DNA of 7,398 bases from Acidobacteriota bacterium. Its GTDB lineage: Bacteria > Acidobacteriota > Terriglobia > UBA7540. The translations under genes were made by a program, and so were the position numbers. Location of the stretch: contig PLWR01000162.1 of NCBI GenBank assembly GCA_003165615.1, forward strand, positions 1 through 7,398, given 5' to 3'. The stretch's first letter is position 1. Each line of letters begins with the position of its first letter. The notes below the pieces were generated by a model. That model did no database searches, was not told the DNA's origin, and worked only from the letters and a program-made list of their open reading frames with translations. Shown here piece by piece: positions 1-6,476 of this stretch.

Positions 1-3000
1 CGGATTCACGTAGTTCTCGCATCCCACCCCCAAGGCCACCAAAACGATCGCGAACAACAGAACGGCCACCCTTAGTTGGGGACGCAACCAGAGTTTGGAC
101 CTTCGAAAACCGATGATCATCGCGCCCAGGAACGTCAGCAGGGACAAAAGGAGAGTCCATCGCGCCAATCCCGGCGGGATGCTGGGTGGGGGCGCATGGC
201 GGATGAGCCGCGTTTCGGTCTCCGAAGTGAGCGTCAAAGTGCTGGATGCTGTTGTTCCTGTCCCTGACGGGATCAAGGCAGGGGGATTCCAATAACATTC
301 CGTGCCCGGAGGGACCGTGCCACAACTCAAAAGCACTGATTGGTTGAATCCATTCGTGGGGGTAACAGTAATCGTATAAGTGGCATTGTTCCCTGCCGTT
401 ATGGTGGTGCCGGAGGGTGTTGCCGACAGCGAGTAATCGGCAAAAAAGATTGTCAAAGCAACAGATGAGGTTTGGCTGCCTTTGCTGCCGACGACGGAAA
501 AGTTCAAGGGATTCGCCGAGGTCGAGGAAAGGCCCGAAACGGTGACCTGGCTCGATCCTCCGGTCGAAACCGTGGGCGAGCTAAAGCTGCAGGTCGCGCC
601 TCCACTGCAACTCAAGGTGATGGTATTGGCAATGACCGTACTGGGGCCCAAAACGGAGATGGTGAAACTGGCGGTTTGGGAACCGATTAAAACGACACTC
701 GATCGCGCGTTGGAGGAGAGAGTGAAGACCGGACTTCCCGTACCCGAAACTGCAAGGCCGGTCGTTCCTTTAACCGCGCTGGAAGTGACTGCGACACTGC
801 CGGAAGTACTCCCCGTGGCGTTGGGAGTAAAGCTAACGGCGACGGTGCAACTCTGGCCGACGTTCAATGACGCGGGGACAGTGGGGAAGTTGATTCCGCA
901 GTTGTTGGTTTCGGCAAAACCCTGCGAGGCCGTGATGTTGGTAATGGTGACCGCTTGGTTGCCGTTATTGATGAGAAGAGCCGTCTGGCTGGGACTGGTG
1001 GTCCCTACGGTCTGCGCTGCAAACGTCAGGTTCAGCGGCGTGAAGAGAAGAGATCCGCCGGTCAGGACACCGTTTCCCGTGACCGTGATTGCCTGCGTCC
1101 CGCCCGCGTTGTCATTGATGGAAATTTGCTCGGTCTGGAGTCCCACCGAGCTGGGGTCAAAAGTAACCTGGATGTTACAACTGCTCGACCCTCCCGGTAA
1201 GGAGGTTCCGCAGGTGTTGGTCTGCTGGAAGTCACCACTGGAAGTAATGCTGCTAATGTTCAGGGCGGCGCTTCCCACATTGGTCAGCGTGACCAATACC
1301 GGATTGCTGGGGCTTTGTAGCGGCTGACTGCCAAAGTTGATCTGCTGGGGAGTCAGCGCCACAGAAGGCGCATCCTGGGGGCTGATCTTGGAGACGAAGG
1401 CAGTGGTGCTGGCGTCGGTGCCCTGGTAAAGCCACTGGTAGGCCCCGGCGGTTACCGGGAAGTTGGGCGAGGCAGTTCCTCCCACCACGTAGATCCCCCC
1501 CGTGGAATCAACCGCAATGCCTTGGCCGGAATCCGTGCCGCTTCCCCCCAGGAAGGAAGAGAAGATGGGAATTCCAGTGGGTGCGAATTTGGCGACAAAG
1601 GCGTCTGCGCAAATGACCGTCGGCACATTCACCAGATTCGTTGACCCGCAGTTGCCAGCGCCGGAAGTGCCCAGGACATTTTGGAATGAATCCAGCCTGG
1701 GGAAATTGTCCGATTGTGTAAAGCCTGTGATGCAGACATTTCCAGCGGCGTCGAGCGCAATGGCGTTGGCCTGGTCAGTCTGACCGCCCCCGAAGAATGT
1801 GGAAAAAGACAAGGTGGATCCACCGGGAGCAACCTTGGTAATAAAGGCATTATCCGTGCCCGCCAGGGAGGACTGATAAGCCGTCCCTGTCACCGGGAAA
1901 TTGGCGGACTGGGTGTCGCCGGTGAGGTAAATGCTTCCGCCCGAATCCATGATCATCGCCGTAGCTCTGTCGACGGACGACCCGCCCAGATAAGTGGAGT
2001 ACAGCAAGGAGCTGGAGCCCGGTTTGAACTCGGTAATGAAAAGATCGGAGCCACCCGCCAGCGAGCTTTGCAGCGCGTTTTGAGTGGGGAAATTCGTGGA
2101 GTAGGTGTAACCGCTGACGTATATGTCCCCGGTGCTGTCAACGGCGATGCCGGTGCCGTAATCCGATAATGACCCGCCCAGGTAGGTGGAGTACACTAAC
2201 GCCCCGGTGGAACTGACCTCCGTCACGAAGGCGTCATAAAGACCAACATTGCCAAGCTGAATAGGATTCTTGGTGGGAAAATCTGTTGATTGTGTCGACC
2301 CCACGACGTAGGCGTTTCCCGAGGCGTCGAGGGTCACGGCGGTACCAAAATCAGTCCCCGTACCACCGATGTAAGTGGAGTAAATCAAGGCGGAGCCATC
2401 CGCCTTCATCTCGGTCAAGAAAGCGTCCTGGTTGCCGCCATAAATGGGCTGAAATACCGCGGGGGTGGTGGGGAAGTTTGAAGACGTTGTGCTACCCACA
2501 ATGAAGATCTCCCCGGCGCCGTCACGGATGATCTGGGCGGGCGTGTCGTCCCCCGTGCCTCCCAGAAAAGTCGAAAACAAGATGCCGGTGCCGGCGGGAT
2601 TGAATTCGGTTACAAAAACGTCGCCGTCGCCCGCGTACACCGGCTGGTATGCCGATGCGGTAGTGGGGAAGTTGGTGGAGGCCGTGACGCCGGTCACATA
2701 AGCGTCACCTGCTGAGTCGATGGCGACGCTGTAGGCCGTCTCGCTGCCGGTACCGCCCAGGTAAGTCGAGTAGGTAAGGACAGGATCAATGACCAGATTC
2801 TGAAGCCGATTGTATTTTCCCAGCGCGAAACTGACTTTCTGCCCGTGAACCCGGTAGCGGATGGGGATATCCCGTTGTTGCCCATCCTCCAGTTGGTAAG
2901 CCCGCGGCTGTTGCAGGCGCACTTCACTGCCGCCCACGCTGAGCACCAGGTCCCCACGGGAGTCAACGTGGATTCCTTCCGCCCCTTCCAGTCGCCAGGA

Positions 3001-3528
3001 AATCACCTTGGGATTCACTCCGGCGCTGACCTCGAAATCGTTTTCCAGCCGCCCCTGCCGGCCGTAATAAATCAAGTCCACGCCCGGGTAGACTTGCTGG
3101 TAACGGACGCGGGCAAAAGTGGGGATGTTTGTCCGCCACTGCCGCGGATCGCTGCCCACAAAATAGTTGTTCCGGCCAGCGAGCGGTTCTTCCGCCGTGA
3201 TGACCGGCGCGGTTGGGGTACCTTGCAGGACAAGGCGCACCCATTGGGTAGGTTTGCCAGCGCCCTCGCTTCGCAGGCCGAGCACCGCAGCCCCAGGGGT
3301 CAGGAAGAGCGAGTAACCCTGCCCACGGGCCAGGTACTTGACCGGCGCAGCTACCTGTCCCTGGTTGGCCTCGAAACTCAGCGGCAGCACGTAGGAACGG
3401 ATTGTGGACGGAACCCAAGTTTTCTCGGGCAGGGCAGGGCTTCCGGCCCACCCGAGGCTGGAATGCGCCAGGCAAATTCCAACCACTAAAGAAAGGAGGG
3501 ATGATCTGAACCGACTCTCAGTTTTCAA
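1..3528 (-). CDS. Secreted seven-bladed SBBP propeller protein with DUF7948, ASH and Ig-like domains (3' end missing)
   Basis: I read this frame codon by codon and found no stop over 1176 codons; it leaves the window at the left edge. TTG at 3526-3528 is the chosen start. It gives a basic n-region (KTESRFR) and hydrophobic core (SLLSLVVGICLA) of a signal peptide, and AGAGGA lies just upstream. A GTG at 3484-3486 would lose the basic residues and lacks a ribosome site; in-frame stops at 3601-3606 bar longer versions. Domains by residue: signal peptide 1-30; DUF7948-type region about 45-250, with FEANQGQ at 52-58 and NNYFVGSDPRQW from 120; seven SBBP repeats 253-718; ASH (choice-of-anchor-D) domains about 723-820 and 827-930; two Ig-like segments about 931-1030 and 1031-1115; hydrophobic helices about 1124-1141 and 1151-1170. 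Such proteins are exported, surface-associated and mostly uncharacterised; a binding or adhesion role is only inference. The gene follows the barrel-like gene by 106 bp and could be co-transcribed with it. Confidence 0.88.
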   Translation of the reverse strand, partial: MKTESRFRSSLLSLVVGICLAHSSLGWAGSPALPEKTWVPSTIRSYVLPLSFEANQGQVAAPVKYLARGQGYSLFLTPGAAVLGLRSEGAGKPTQWVRLVLQGTPTAPVITAEEPLAGRNNYFVGSDPRQWRTNIPTFARVRYQQVYPGVDLIYYGRQGRLENDFEVSAGVNPKVISWRLEGAEGIHVDSRGDLVLSVGGSEVRLQQPRAYQLEDGQQRDIPIRYRVHGQKVSFALGKYNRLQNLVIDPVLTYSTYLGGTGSETAYSVAIDSAGDAYVTGVTASTNFPTTASAYQPVYAGDGDVFVTEFNPAGTGILFSTFLGGTGDDTPAQIIRDGAGEIFIVGSTTSSNFPTTPAVFQPIYGGNQDAFLTEMKADGSALIYSTYIGGTGTDFGTAVTLDASGNAYVVGSTQSTDFPTKNPIQLGNVGLYDAFVTEVSSTGALVYSTYLGGSLSDYGTGIAVDSTGDIYVSGYTYSTNFPTQNALQSSLAGGSDLFITEFKPGSSSLLYSTYLGGSSVDRATAMIMDSGGSIYLTGDTQSANFPVTGTAYQSSLAGTDNAFITKVAPGGSTLSFSTFFGGGQTDQANAIALDAAGNVCITGFTQSDNFPRLDSFQNVLGTSGAGNCGSTNLVNVPTVICADAFVAKFAPTGIPIFSSFLGGSGTDSGQGIAVDSTGGIYVVGGTASPNFPVTAGAYQWLYQGTDASTTAFVSKISPQDAPSVALTPQQINFGSQPLQSPSNPVLVTLTNVGSAALNISSITSSGDFQQTNTCGTSLPGGSSSCNIQVTFDPSSVGLQTEQISINDNAGGTQAITVTGNGVLTGGSLLFTPLNLTFAAQTVGTTSPSQTALLINNGNQAVTITNITASQGFAETNNCGINFPTVPASLNVGQSCTVAVSFTPNATGSTSGSVAVTSSAVKGTTGLAVSGTGSPVFTLSSNARSSVVLIGSQTASFTISVLGPSTVIANTITLSCSGGATCSFSSPTVSTGGSSQVTVSGLSSTSANPLNFSVVGSKGSQTSSVALTIFFADYSLSATPSGTTITAGNNATYTITVTPTNGFNQSVLLSCGTVPPGTECYWNPPALIPSGTGTTASSTLTLTSETETRLIRHAPPPSIPPGLARWTLLLSLLTFLGAMIIGFRRSKLWLRPQLRVAVLLFAIVLVALGVGCENYVNP
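1375..2772 (-). repeat. Seven tandem SBBP beta-propeller repeats within the secreted protein
   Basis: On the minus strand each unit opens with [YF]S[TS][YF][LIF]GG, continues with a D-x-x-G-x-x-[YFC][VI] stretch and an [ND]FP motif, and closes with [DA][AVL]F[VIL][TAS][EK]. Units begin at 2772, 2577, 2382, 2193, 2001, 1806 and 1563, so they are 65, 65, 63, 64, 65, 81 and about 63 residues long. Seven units fit one closed seven-bladed propeller. Unit 6 is longer by about 17 residues, through a loop rich in Gly, Asn and Val that carries two cysteines. Confidence 0.85.
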
Positions 3529-3634
3529 AGGTCCTCTTGTCGTTACTTCGGGGTCGCTCGGTTGGTTGGACAGCGGTTTGGCGACGGGCGACCGCCGGAA
3601 TCATTATTCAGTGCGTCCTTGAACCATAGGTCCG
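3529..3634. other. 106-bp gap between the barrel-like gene and the propeller gene
   Basis: The gap separates two minus-strand genes. It contains only weak inverted repeats, for example GCGGT/ACCGC around 3570-3595. I see no T-tract terminator and no clear promoter, so read-through from the upstream gene is possible but not shown. Confidence 0.4.
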
Positions 3635-4615
3635 CTACTCTCCGACCGTCAAGTTCCTCAAAATACCCGTGAAGTTGTAGCGCAACATGATGAAGCCGGA
3701 GCCATAATCGTAGTGGACGCTCCTGGTATAGCCGAGCTGGACTTCGACGTTCTTCCAACGGTTGACCGTTAGATACGCGCCAAACCCATTGTCGCGGGCA
3801 ATTCTCGAGGGCCCCGCACCATAGGTGTTCTGGTACTCGCCGCCCGTCTCAAAGTATTCGTCCCAAAAACGGTTGTGGTGTCCATCACCACCAAAGAGAT
3901 TGTCCGGCGACACGATCCGGCTAAAAACCTTCTGCGGTCCCACCGGAGAGAGACCGTAAGCAGAGCCTTCCACCCGGTAAAGCTTCTTGATGGTAAATGC
4001 CCCGCCGACTTCACCATTTCCGATTTGGCCCAGGGTCTCGTAAGGACGGGCCAGTTCATAGGGCCGCGGCATGACCTGCCGGTCGACCGTACCGGTGCCG
4101 AACCCAACGTTGAGGAAGGGCGTGAACACGGCGTCATAGCTAAGAATCTGGTAGTTGCGATCAAAATGGTTGAACCAGTCCACCGCCGCCCGGCCGTCGG
4201 AGTAGGTCTTGACCATATTGAAGCCGAGCGAAGCCGTCAGGACCGAGGTGATGTTCGTGCCGTTGTGCTTGGTGTCGTAGCGGATGTCAATGTACGGCGC
4301 CCCCAGGATCGTCGTGTAGCGATAGTCAGACGTGGCGACGACGGAGAAAGGGGTGCGAGTGGAATAGAGGGGCACGCCAATGTCGGCCGAGACATGCGGA
4401 TTGAACTTGTATCCGAGATCGAAGTCGTAGGTGGCCACCGCGCCCATATTGAAGTTGTTTCCTTCGATCTGCACGAAGGCCGTGGGCCCGGGTGCATTGA
4501 GGTCTTCGCTGGCTTTCTTTTCCGGCGCGGCGGGTTTTTGGTCGGGAGTGGATTGTGCCCTCCCGGATTGTGCCATCAAAAAGGCAACGAGCAGGAACGT
4601 GTAAATTAGCCTCAC
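3635..4615 (-). CDS. Putative outer-membrane beta-barrel protein of unknown function
   Basis: I do not recognise a named family. The product is about 326 residues from GTG at 4613-4615, which has AAAGGG nine bases upstream; an in-frame TTG at 4637-4639, preceded by GGAAGA, would add eight residues, and the choice is not settled. The N-terminus is a signal peptide (VRLIYTFLLVAFLMAQSGRA), cleaved probably after GRA, followed by a short Pro/Lys/Ala-rich linker (residues about 22-42). The rest is a series of short amphipathic, aromatic-rich strands divided by turns, such as ATYDFDLGYKF, YIDIRYDT and the final FIMLRYNF, as in outer-membrane barrels. The last residues (ILRNLTVGE) do not end in the usual aromatic residue, so the barrel call is inference from strand pattern alone. 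It lies upstream of, and on the same strand as, the large propeller gene. A soluble secreted beta-rich protein is the main alternative. Confidence 0.7.
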   Translation of the reverse strand: MRLIYTFLLVAFLMAQSGRAQSTPDQKPAAPEKKASEDLNAPGPTAFVQIEGNNFNMGAVATYDFDLGYKFNPHVSADIGVPLYSTRTPFSVVATSDYRYTTILGAPYIDIRYDTKHNGTNITSVLTASLGFNMVKTYSDGRAAVDWFNHFDRNYQILSYDAVFTPFLNVGFGTGTVDRQVMPRPYELARPYETLGQIGNGEVGGAFTIKKLYRVEGSAYGLSPVGPQKVFSRIVSPDNLFGGDGHHNRFWDEYFETGGEYQNTYGAGPSRIARDNGFGAYLTVNRWKNVEVQLGYTRSVHYDYGSGFIMLRYNFTGILRNLTVGE

Positions 4616-4657
4616 TTCACGTGTCCCTTTCCCAAGCAAATTTCTTCCCGCAGCAAA

Positions 4658-4674
4658 CTCCTCAGCCGGAGGAG
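4658..4674. repeat. Small perfect hairpin upstream of the barrel-like gene
   Basis: CTCCTC (4658-4663) and GAGGAG (4669-4674) form a 6-bp stem with a 5-base loop. It would lie in the 5' untranslated leader of the minus-strand gene, about 19 bases before the TTG start and 43 before the GTG start. One arm carries GAGGAG, so it could affect initiation; this is inference. Confidence 0.4.
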
Positions 4675-4965
4675 GGTGGGAGTCATGGCGTTTAGTGCTT
4701 CCTCTTCCACGCCTCTCCCCCTCCGAATCGCGGCCGGCGGGCTCGACTAACTCTCAGTTGTAACTTGCAAAGACAGAGCTTGATGAATTCGGATCGCACT
4801 TCTCATCTCAGATTTGATGCCAAGTTGTGGAACGTGGTGCAATGGGCAAAACTGCTAGACCGTGCGATCCCCAAGACAGTGGCTCATTCCGAGCGGCAAA
4901 ACGTATTGCTGATTCCGACCCGCCCCCTTGCCCTGCGGTGGAAATCTTACCACATCTCCGCCCTT

Positions 4966-5095
4966 GGCCGCACGGCATCGCCGGTGCGGCCGGTAGTGGA
5001 ACCTGCGTTGGCGTTGCAAATCCTCTACCGGCAACTACCAGAAACTTCCGGTTCTTCGAAGTCTCCGGAAAGGTGCGCTTATAAACCACCGCACC
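4966..5095. repeat. Chain of four consecutive or overlapping inverted repeats
   Basis: Seen directly: (1) GGCCGCAC 4966-4973 with GTGCGGCC 4984-4991, plus inner GGC/GCC, making an 11-bp stem with one bulged G and a 3-base loop. (2) GCCGGTAG 4989-4996 with CTACCGGC 5025-5032, which shares bases 4989-4991 with the right arm of the first stem. (3) TTCCGG 5046-5051 with CCGGAA 5065-5070, enclosing CTTCGAAG. (4) GGTGCG 5072-5077 with CGCACC 5090-5095, loop of 12. Together they could be a structured RNA, a decayed short mobile repeat or a bidirectional termination zone; the sequence alone does not decide. Confidence 0.55.
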
Positions 5096-5206
5096 CTGAG
5101 ATGCACATTTGCCGTATAGAGGTTTTAAGGTAGGCGAAAATTTTTGCTAGAATCTTTTTTACAATTTCCGCCACGGCTTCTGCAATTTTAACCTGATAAT
5201 GCGAAA

Positions 5207-5246
5207 CGCAGACTCATCACGATTGCTACTCACGCGGAGTCGTGCG
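5207..5246. repeat. Nine-base-pair imperfect inverted repeat
   Basis: CGCAGACTC (5207-5215) pairs with GAGTCGTGCG (5237-5246) with one bulged G, over a 21-base loop. The loop holds a second ACTC that can pair with the same GAGT. No T-run follows, so it is not a typical intrinsic terminator. Confidence 0.4.
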
Positions 5247-5283
5247 CTAAAAACGATACCTCAGGAATTATATCAGCACAATA

Positions 5284-5301
5284 GAAGTTTGTGAAGTTTG
5301 T
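5284..5301. repeat. Perfect 9-bp tandem duplication
   Basis: GAAGTTTGT occurs twice back to back (5284-5292 and 5293-5301) in non-coding DNA about 170 bp upstream of the putative pilin promoter. It could be paired half-sites for a regulator or simple slippage. Confidence 0.4.
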
Positions 5302-5438
5302 AAACCTGCGGGTAGCGGTACAGCTTGCTGTCGCGGCGCTCATCGAGCGCCGGAGTTTATTGAAGCCCAAAGCCCGCGGTCCCTTTCTGCGTCATGGGAG
5401 GCTTCGACCACCGCTCCAAAAACGGAACCGTACCACTA

Positions 5439-5487
5439 CCCATTGTTTCCAAACCTGTCGAACTGATGTATACTATTGAACAATGGG
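5439..5487. repeat. Inverted repeat bracketing the putative promoter
   Basis: CCCATTGTT (5439-5447) is the exact reverse complement of AACAATGGG (5479-5487). The 31-base interior contains the -10 element and the right arm covers the likely start site, which is the geometry of an operator pair for a dimeric or looping regulator. The right arm is followed by more Gs (5488-5491). Confidence 0.5.
5446..5474 (+). promoter_or_regulatory. Putative sigma70-like promoter of the minor-pilin operon
   Basis: TTTCCA (5446-5451, four of six consensus bases) and TATACT (5469-5474, five of six) are 17 bases apart. Transcription would start near 5481 and give a leader of about 325 nt before the FimT-like gene. 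The whole element lies inside a 9-bp inverted repeat (5439-5447 / 5479-5487). Prediction by eye only. Confidence 0.4.
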
Positions 5488-5541
5488 GGGGCCAGGTAGA
5501 TAATCCCAGAAAATAATACGTAACCCCTCATGGTACTCGGG

Positions 5542-5578
5542 TACTATTGCATAGTAACGTTGGTACCTCCACTATGCA
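5542..5578 (+). promoter_or_regulatory. Overlapping, mutually exclusive hairpins in the pilin-operon leader
   Basis: TACTAT (5542-5547) pairs perfectly with ATAGTA (5551-5556) over a 3-base loop. The overlapping segment TGCATAGT (5548-5555) pairs perfectly with ACTATGCA (5571-5578) over a 15-base loop. Bases 5551-5555 serve in both stems, so only one can form at a time. The 8-mer TACTATTG in the left arm also occurs at the putative -10 (5471-5478). It may be a regulatory RNA switch or DNA operators; no known riboswitch consensus, including the GEMM cyclic-di-GMP type, was recognised. Confidence 0.4.
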
Positions 5579-5612
5579 TATCAGGAGTTTGTGGGGCCAT
5601 TGATTCGCTAGA

Positions 5613-5625
5613 GAACCTTAGGTTC
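5613..5625. promoter_or_regulatory. 13-bp palindrome, possible operator or small hairpin
   Basis: GAACCTTAGGTTC is a perfect palindrome around a single central base. It lies in the leader of the pilin operon, about 180 bp before the FimT-like start. As DNA it resembles a dimeric regulator site; as RNA it gives a 5-bp stem with a 3-base loop. The 5-mer GCTAG stands on both sides (5607-5611 and 5631-5635). Confidence 0.35.
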
Positions 5626-5793
5626 AGGCCGCTAGTAGGACGAAGGCAAAGTGAGTTGTCGGCGGGCCGATAGGGTTGGATGCGCGGAGAAATGGTCCCC
5701 CATCGTGAAACGACAATCAAATTCGGGTTTCACGCTGGACGGGGCCGTGGCGGGCATGGCCGTCAGTTTACCCCTGACTCCGGGTTCAGCGCC

Positions 5794-5799
5794 AGGAGG
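5794..5799 (+). promoter_or_regulatory. Strong ribosome binding site deciding the FimT-like start
   Basis: AGGAGG lies seven bases before GTG 5807-5809. In-frame GTGs upstream (5651, 5705) lack such a site, so this fixes the likely start even though the frame is open further upstream. Confidence 0.75.
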
Positions 5800-5806
5800 G
5801 GACTCC

Positions 5807-6466
5807 GTGCCGTCGCAGGAAAGGAAGCGGGGCCGGAAAACCGCCAACGCCGGTTCGGACCAAGGGTTTTCGTTGATGGAACTTTTGACGGTGATTGCCA
5901 TCATTGGGATTGTCTCCGCCATGGCGCTGGTCGCTTTCTTTAAAGAGTTGCCGATGATCCGTGCCGACTCTTCCATGGAGCTCATGGAAGCTCAACTCCG
6001 CCAGGCCCGCGAGATTGCGTTGGACCAGAGGCGAAACATTCAAGTCACCTTCTCGGGCACGGGCACAATGGCGATCGTGGAGCAGACTCTGAATGTCACC
6101 ACGACTCCCCCTACGGTTACTGGAACGACCACCTTGGGCAGCTTTGTCCTCGATCCTAATGAGATGGTGTTCACGGTTCTTACGGGTGTTCCGGACACGC
6201 CCGATGGCTTTGGCAATACCTCGGCTGTCTGTGTCACTTCCTCCGGTATCTGTTTTAATAATAGCGCTTGTGGCGCCACCCCTGCACTGCCTTGCACCAT
6301 TACTTTTCAGGGCGACGGCACGGTGGTGAACTCCACCGGGACCAATATCAACGGCACGGTGTTTATGGGAACGGGGGGAAATAGCTTGACGGCGCGCGCC
6401 GTCACGATCCTGGGCTCGACGGGGCGCATCAAGGGTTACAGGTACCACGGAAACGCTTGGTTCTAG
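5807..6466 (+). CDS. FimT/GspH-like minor pseudopilin
   Basis: From GTG 5807 the product is 219 residues, usual for GspH/FimT. A basic 20-residue leader ends in Gly and is followed by FSLMELLTVIAIIGIVSAMA, the class III prepilin signal with Glu at +5 and a hydrophobic helix (residues about 21-43). Next comes the amphipathic helix with LRQAREIALDQRRNIQV, typical of FimT/GspH, then a beta-rich globular part. The C-terminus (TFQGDGTVVNSTG, then RAVTILGSTGRIKGYRY) matches the GspH-domain ending. Two cysteine pairs (CVTSSGIC and CGATPALPC) may form disulfides. After cleavage and N-methylation by the prepilin peptidase the protein would sit in the inner membrane and join the minor-pilin complex that primes a type IV pilus or type II secretion pseudopilus. 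It is the first gene of an operon with the PilV- and PilW-like genes. I leave out a gene symbol because pilus and secretion versions cannot be separated here. Confidence 0.85.
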   Translation: MPSQERKRGRKTANAGSDQGFSLMELLTVIAIIGIVSAMALVAFFKELPMIRADSSMELMEAQLRQAREIALDQRRNIQVTFSGTGTMAIVEQTLNVTTTPPTVTGTTTLGSFVLDPNEMVFTVLTGVPDTPDGFGNTSAVCVTSSGICFNNSACGATPALPCTITFQGDGTVVNSTGTNINGTVFMGTGGNSLTARAVTILGSTGRIKGYRYHGNAWF

Positions 6467-6476
6467 GGGACAGTTT

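Larger units (their letters stand above)
4640..5438. other. Intergenic region without a convincing gene, rich in inverted repeats
   Basis: This stretch lies between the divergent minus-strand exported-protein genes and the plus-strand pilin operon. Open frames at 4765-5133 (+), 4827-5084 (+), 4808-5089 (-) and 5291-5479 (+) overlap each other, lack a good ribosome site and resemble no family I know. No tRNA TTCRA signature, tmRNA, SRP or RNase P motif was seen. The first two thirds are GC-rich and hold the hairpin chain annotated separately; from about 5100 the base composition turns AT-rich, as expected for promoter DNA. Confidence 0.55.

Noticed and set aside
482..1327. Long plus-strand open frame (281 codons)
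   Set aside because: Antisense shadow of the propeller gene; the minus-strand frame gives clear domain motifs throughout.
2963..3475. Minus-strand open frame of 170 codons
   Set aside because: Wrong frame over the DUF7948 region; the correct frame gives NNYFVGSDPRQW and related motifs.
3875..4609. Plus-strand open frame of 244 codons
   Set aside because: Antisense to the signal-peptide-bearing barrel-like gene; the product looks like no protein family.
4808..5089. Open frame of 93 codons on the minus strand
   Set aside because: Composition looks like GC-rich chance coding; no homology recognised and no ribosome site.
4765..5133. Open frame of 122 codons on the plus strand in the intergenic region
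   Set aside because: No recognisable family, no good ribosome site, overlapped by equally long frames on both strands, and it spans the strong hairpins.
5134..5165. Intrinsic terminator at the T-run near 5155-5160
   Set aside because: The preceding bases do not form a GC-rich stem; the GCGAAAATTTTTGC palindrome has no room for a loop.
5291..5479. Possible 62-residue small protein starting with GTG
   Set aside because: Basic, unrecognised product with no clear ribosome site; it ends across the putative promoter.
5651..5653. GTG as start of the FimT-like gene
   Set aside because: The strong AGGAGG at 5794-5799 and normal leader length support GTG 5807 instead.
5600..5700. Cyclic-di-GMP (GEMM) riboswitch before the pilin operon
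   Set aside because: A GGCAAA and a GATAGGGTTGG stretch caught the eye, but the conserved order and stems of the GEMM consensus are absent.
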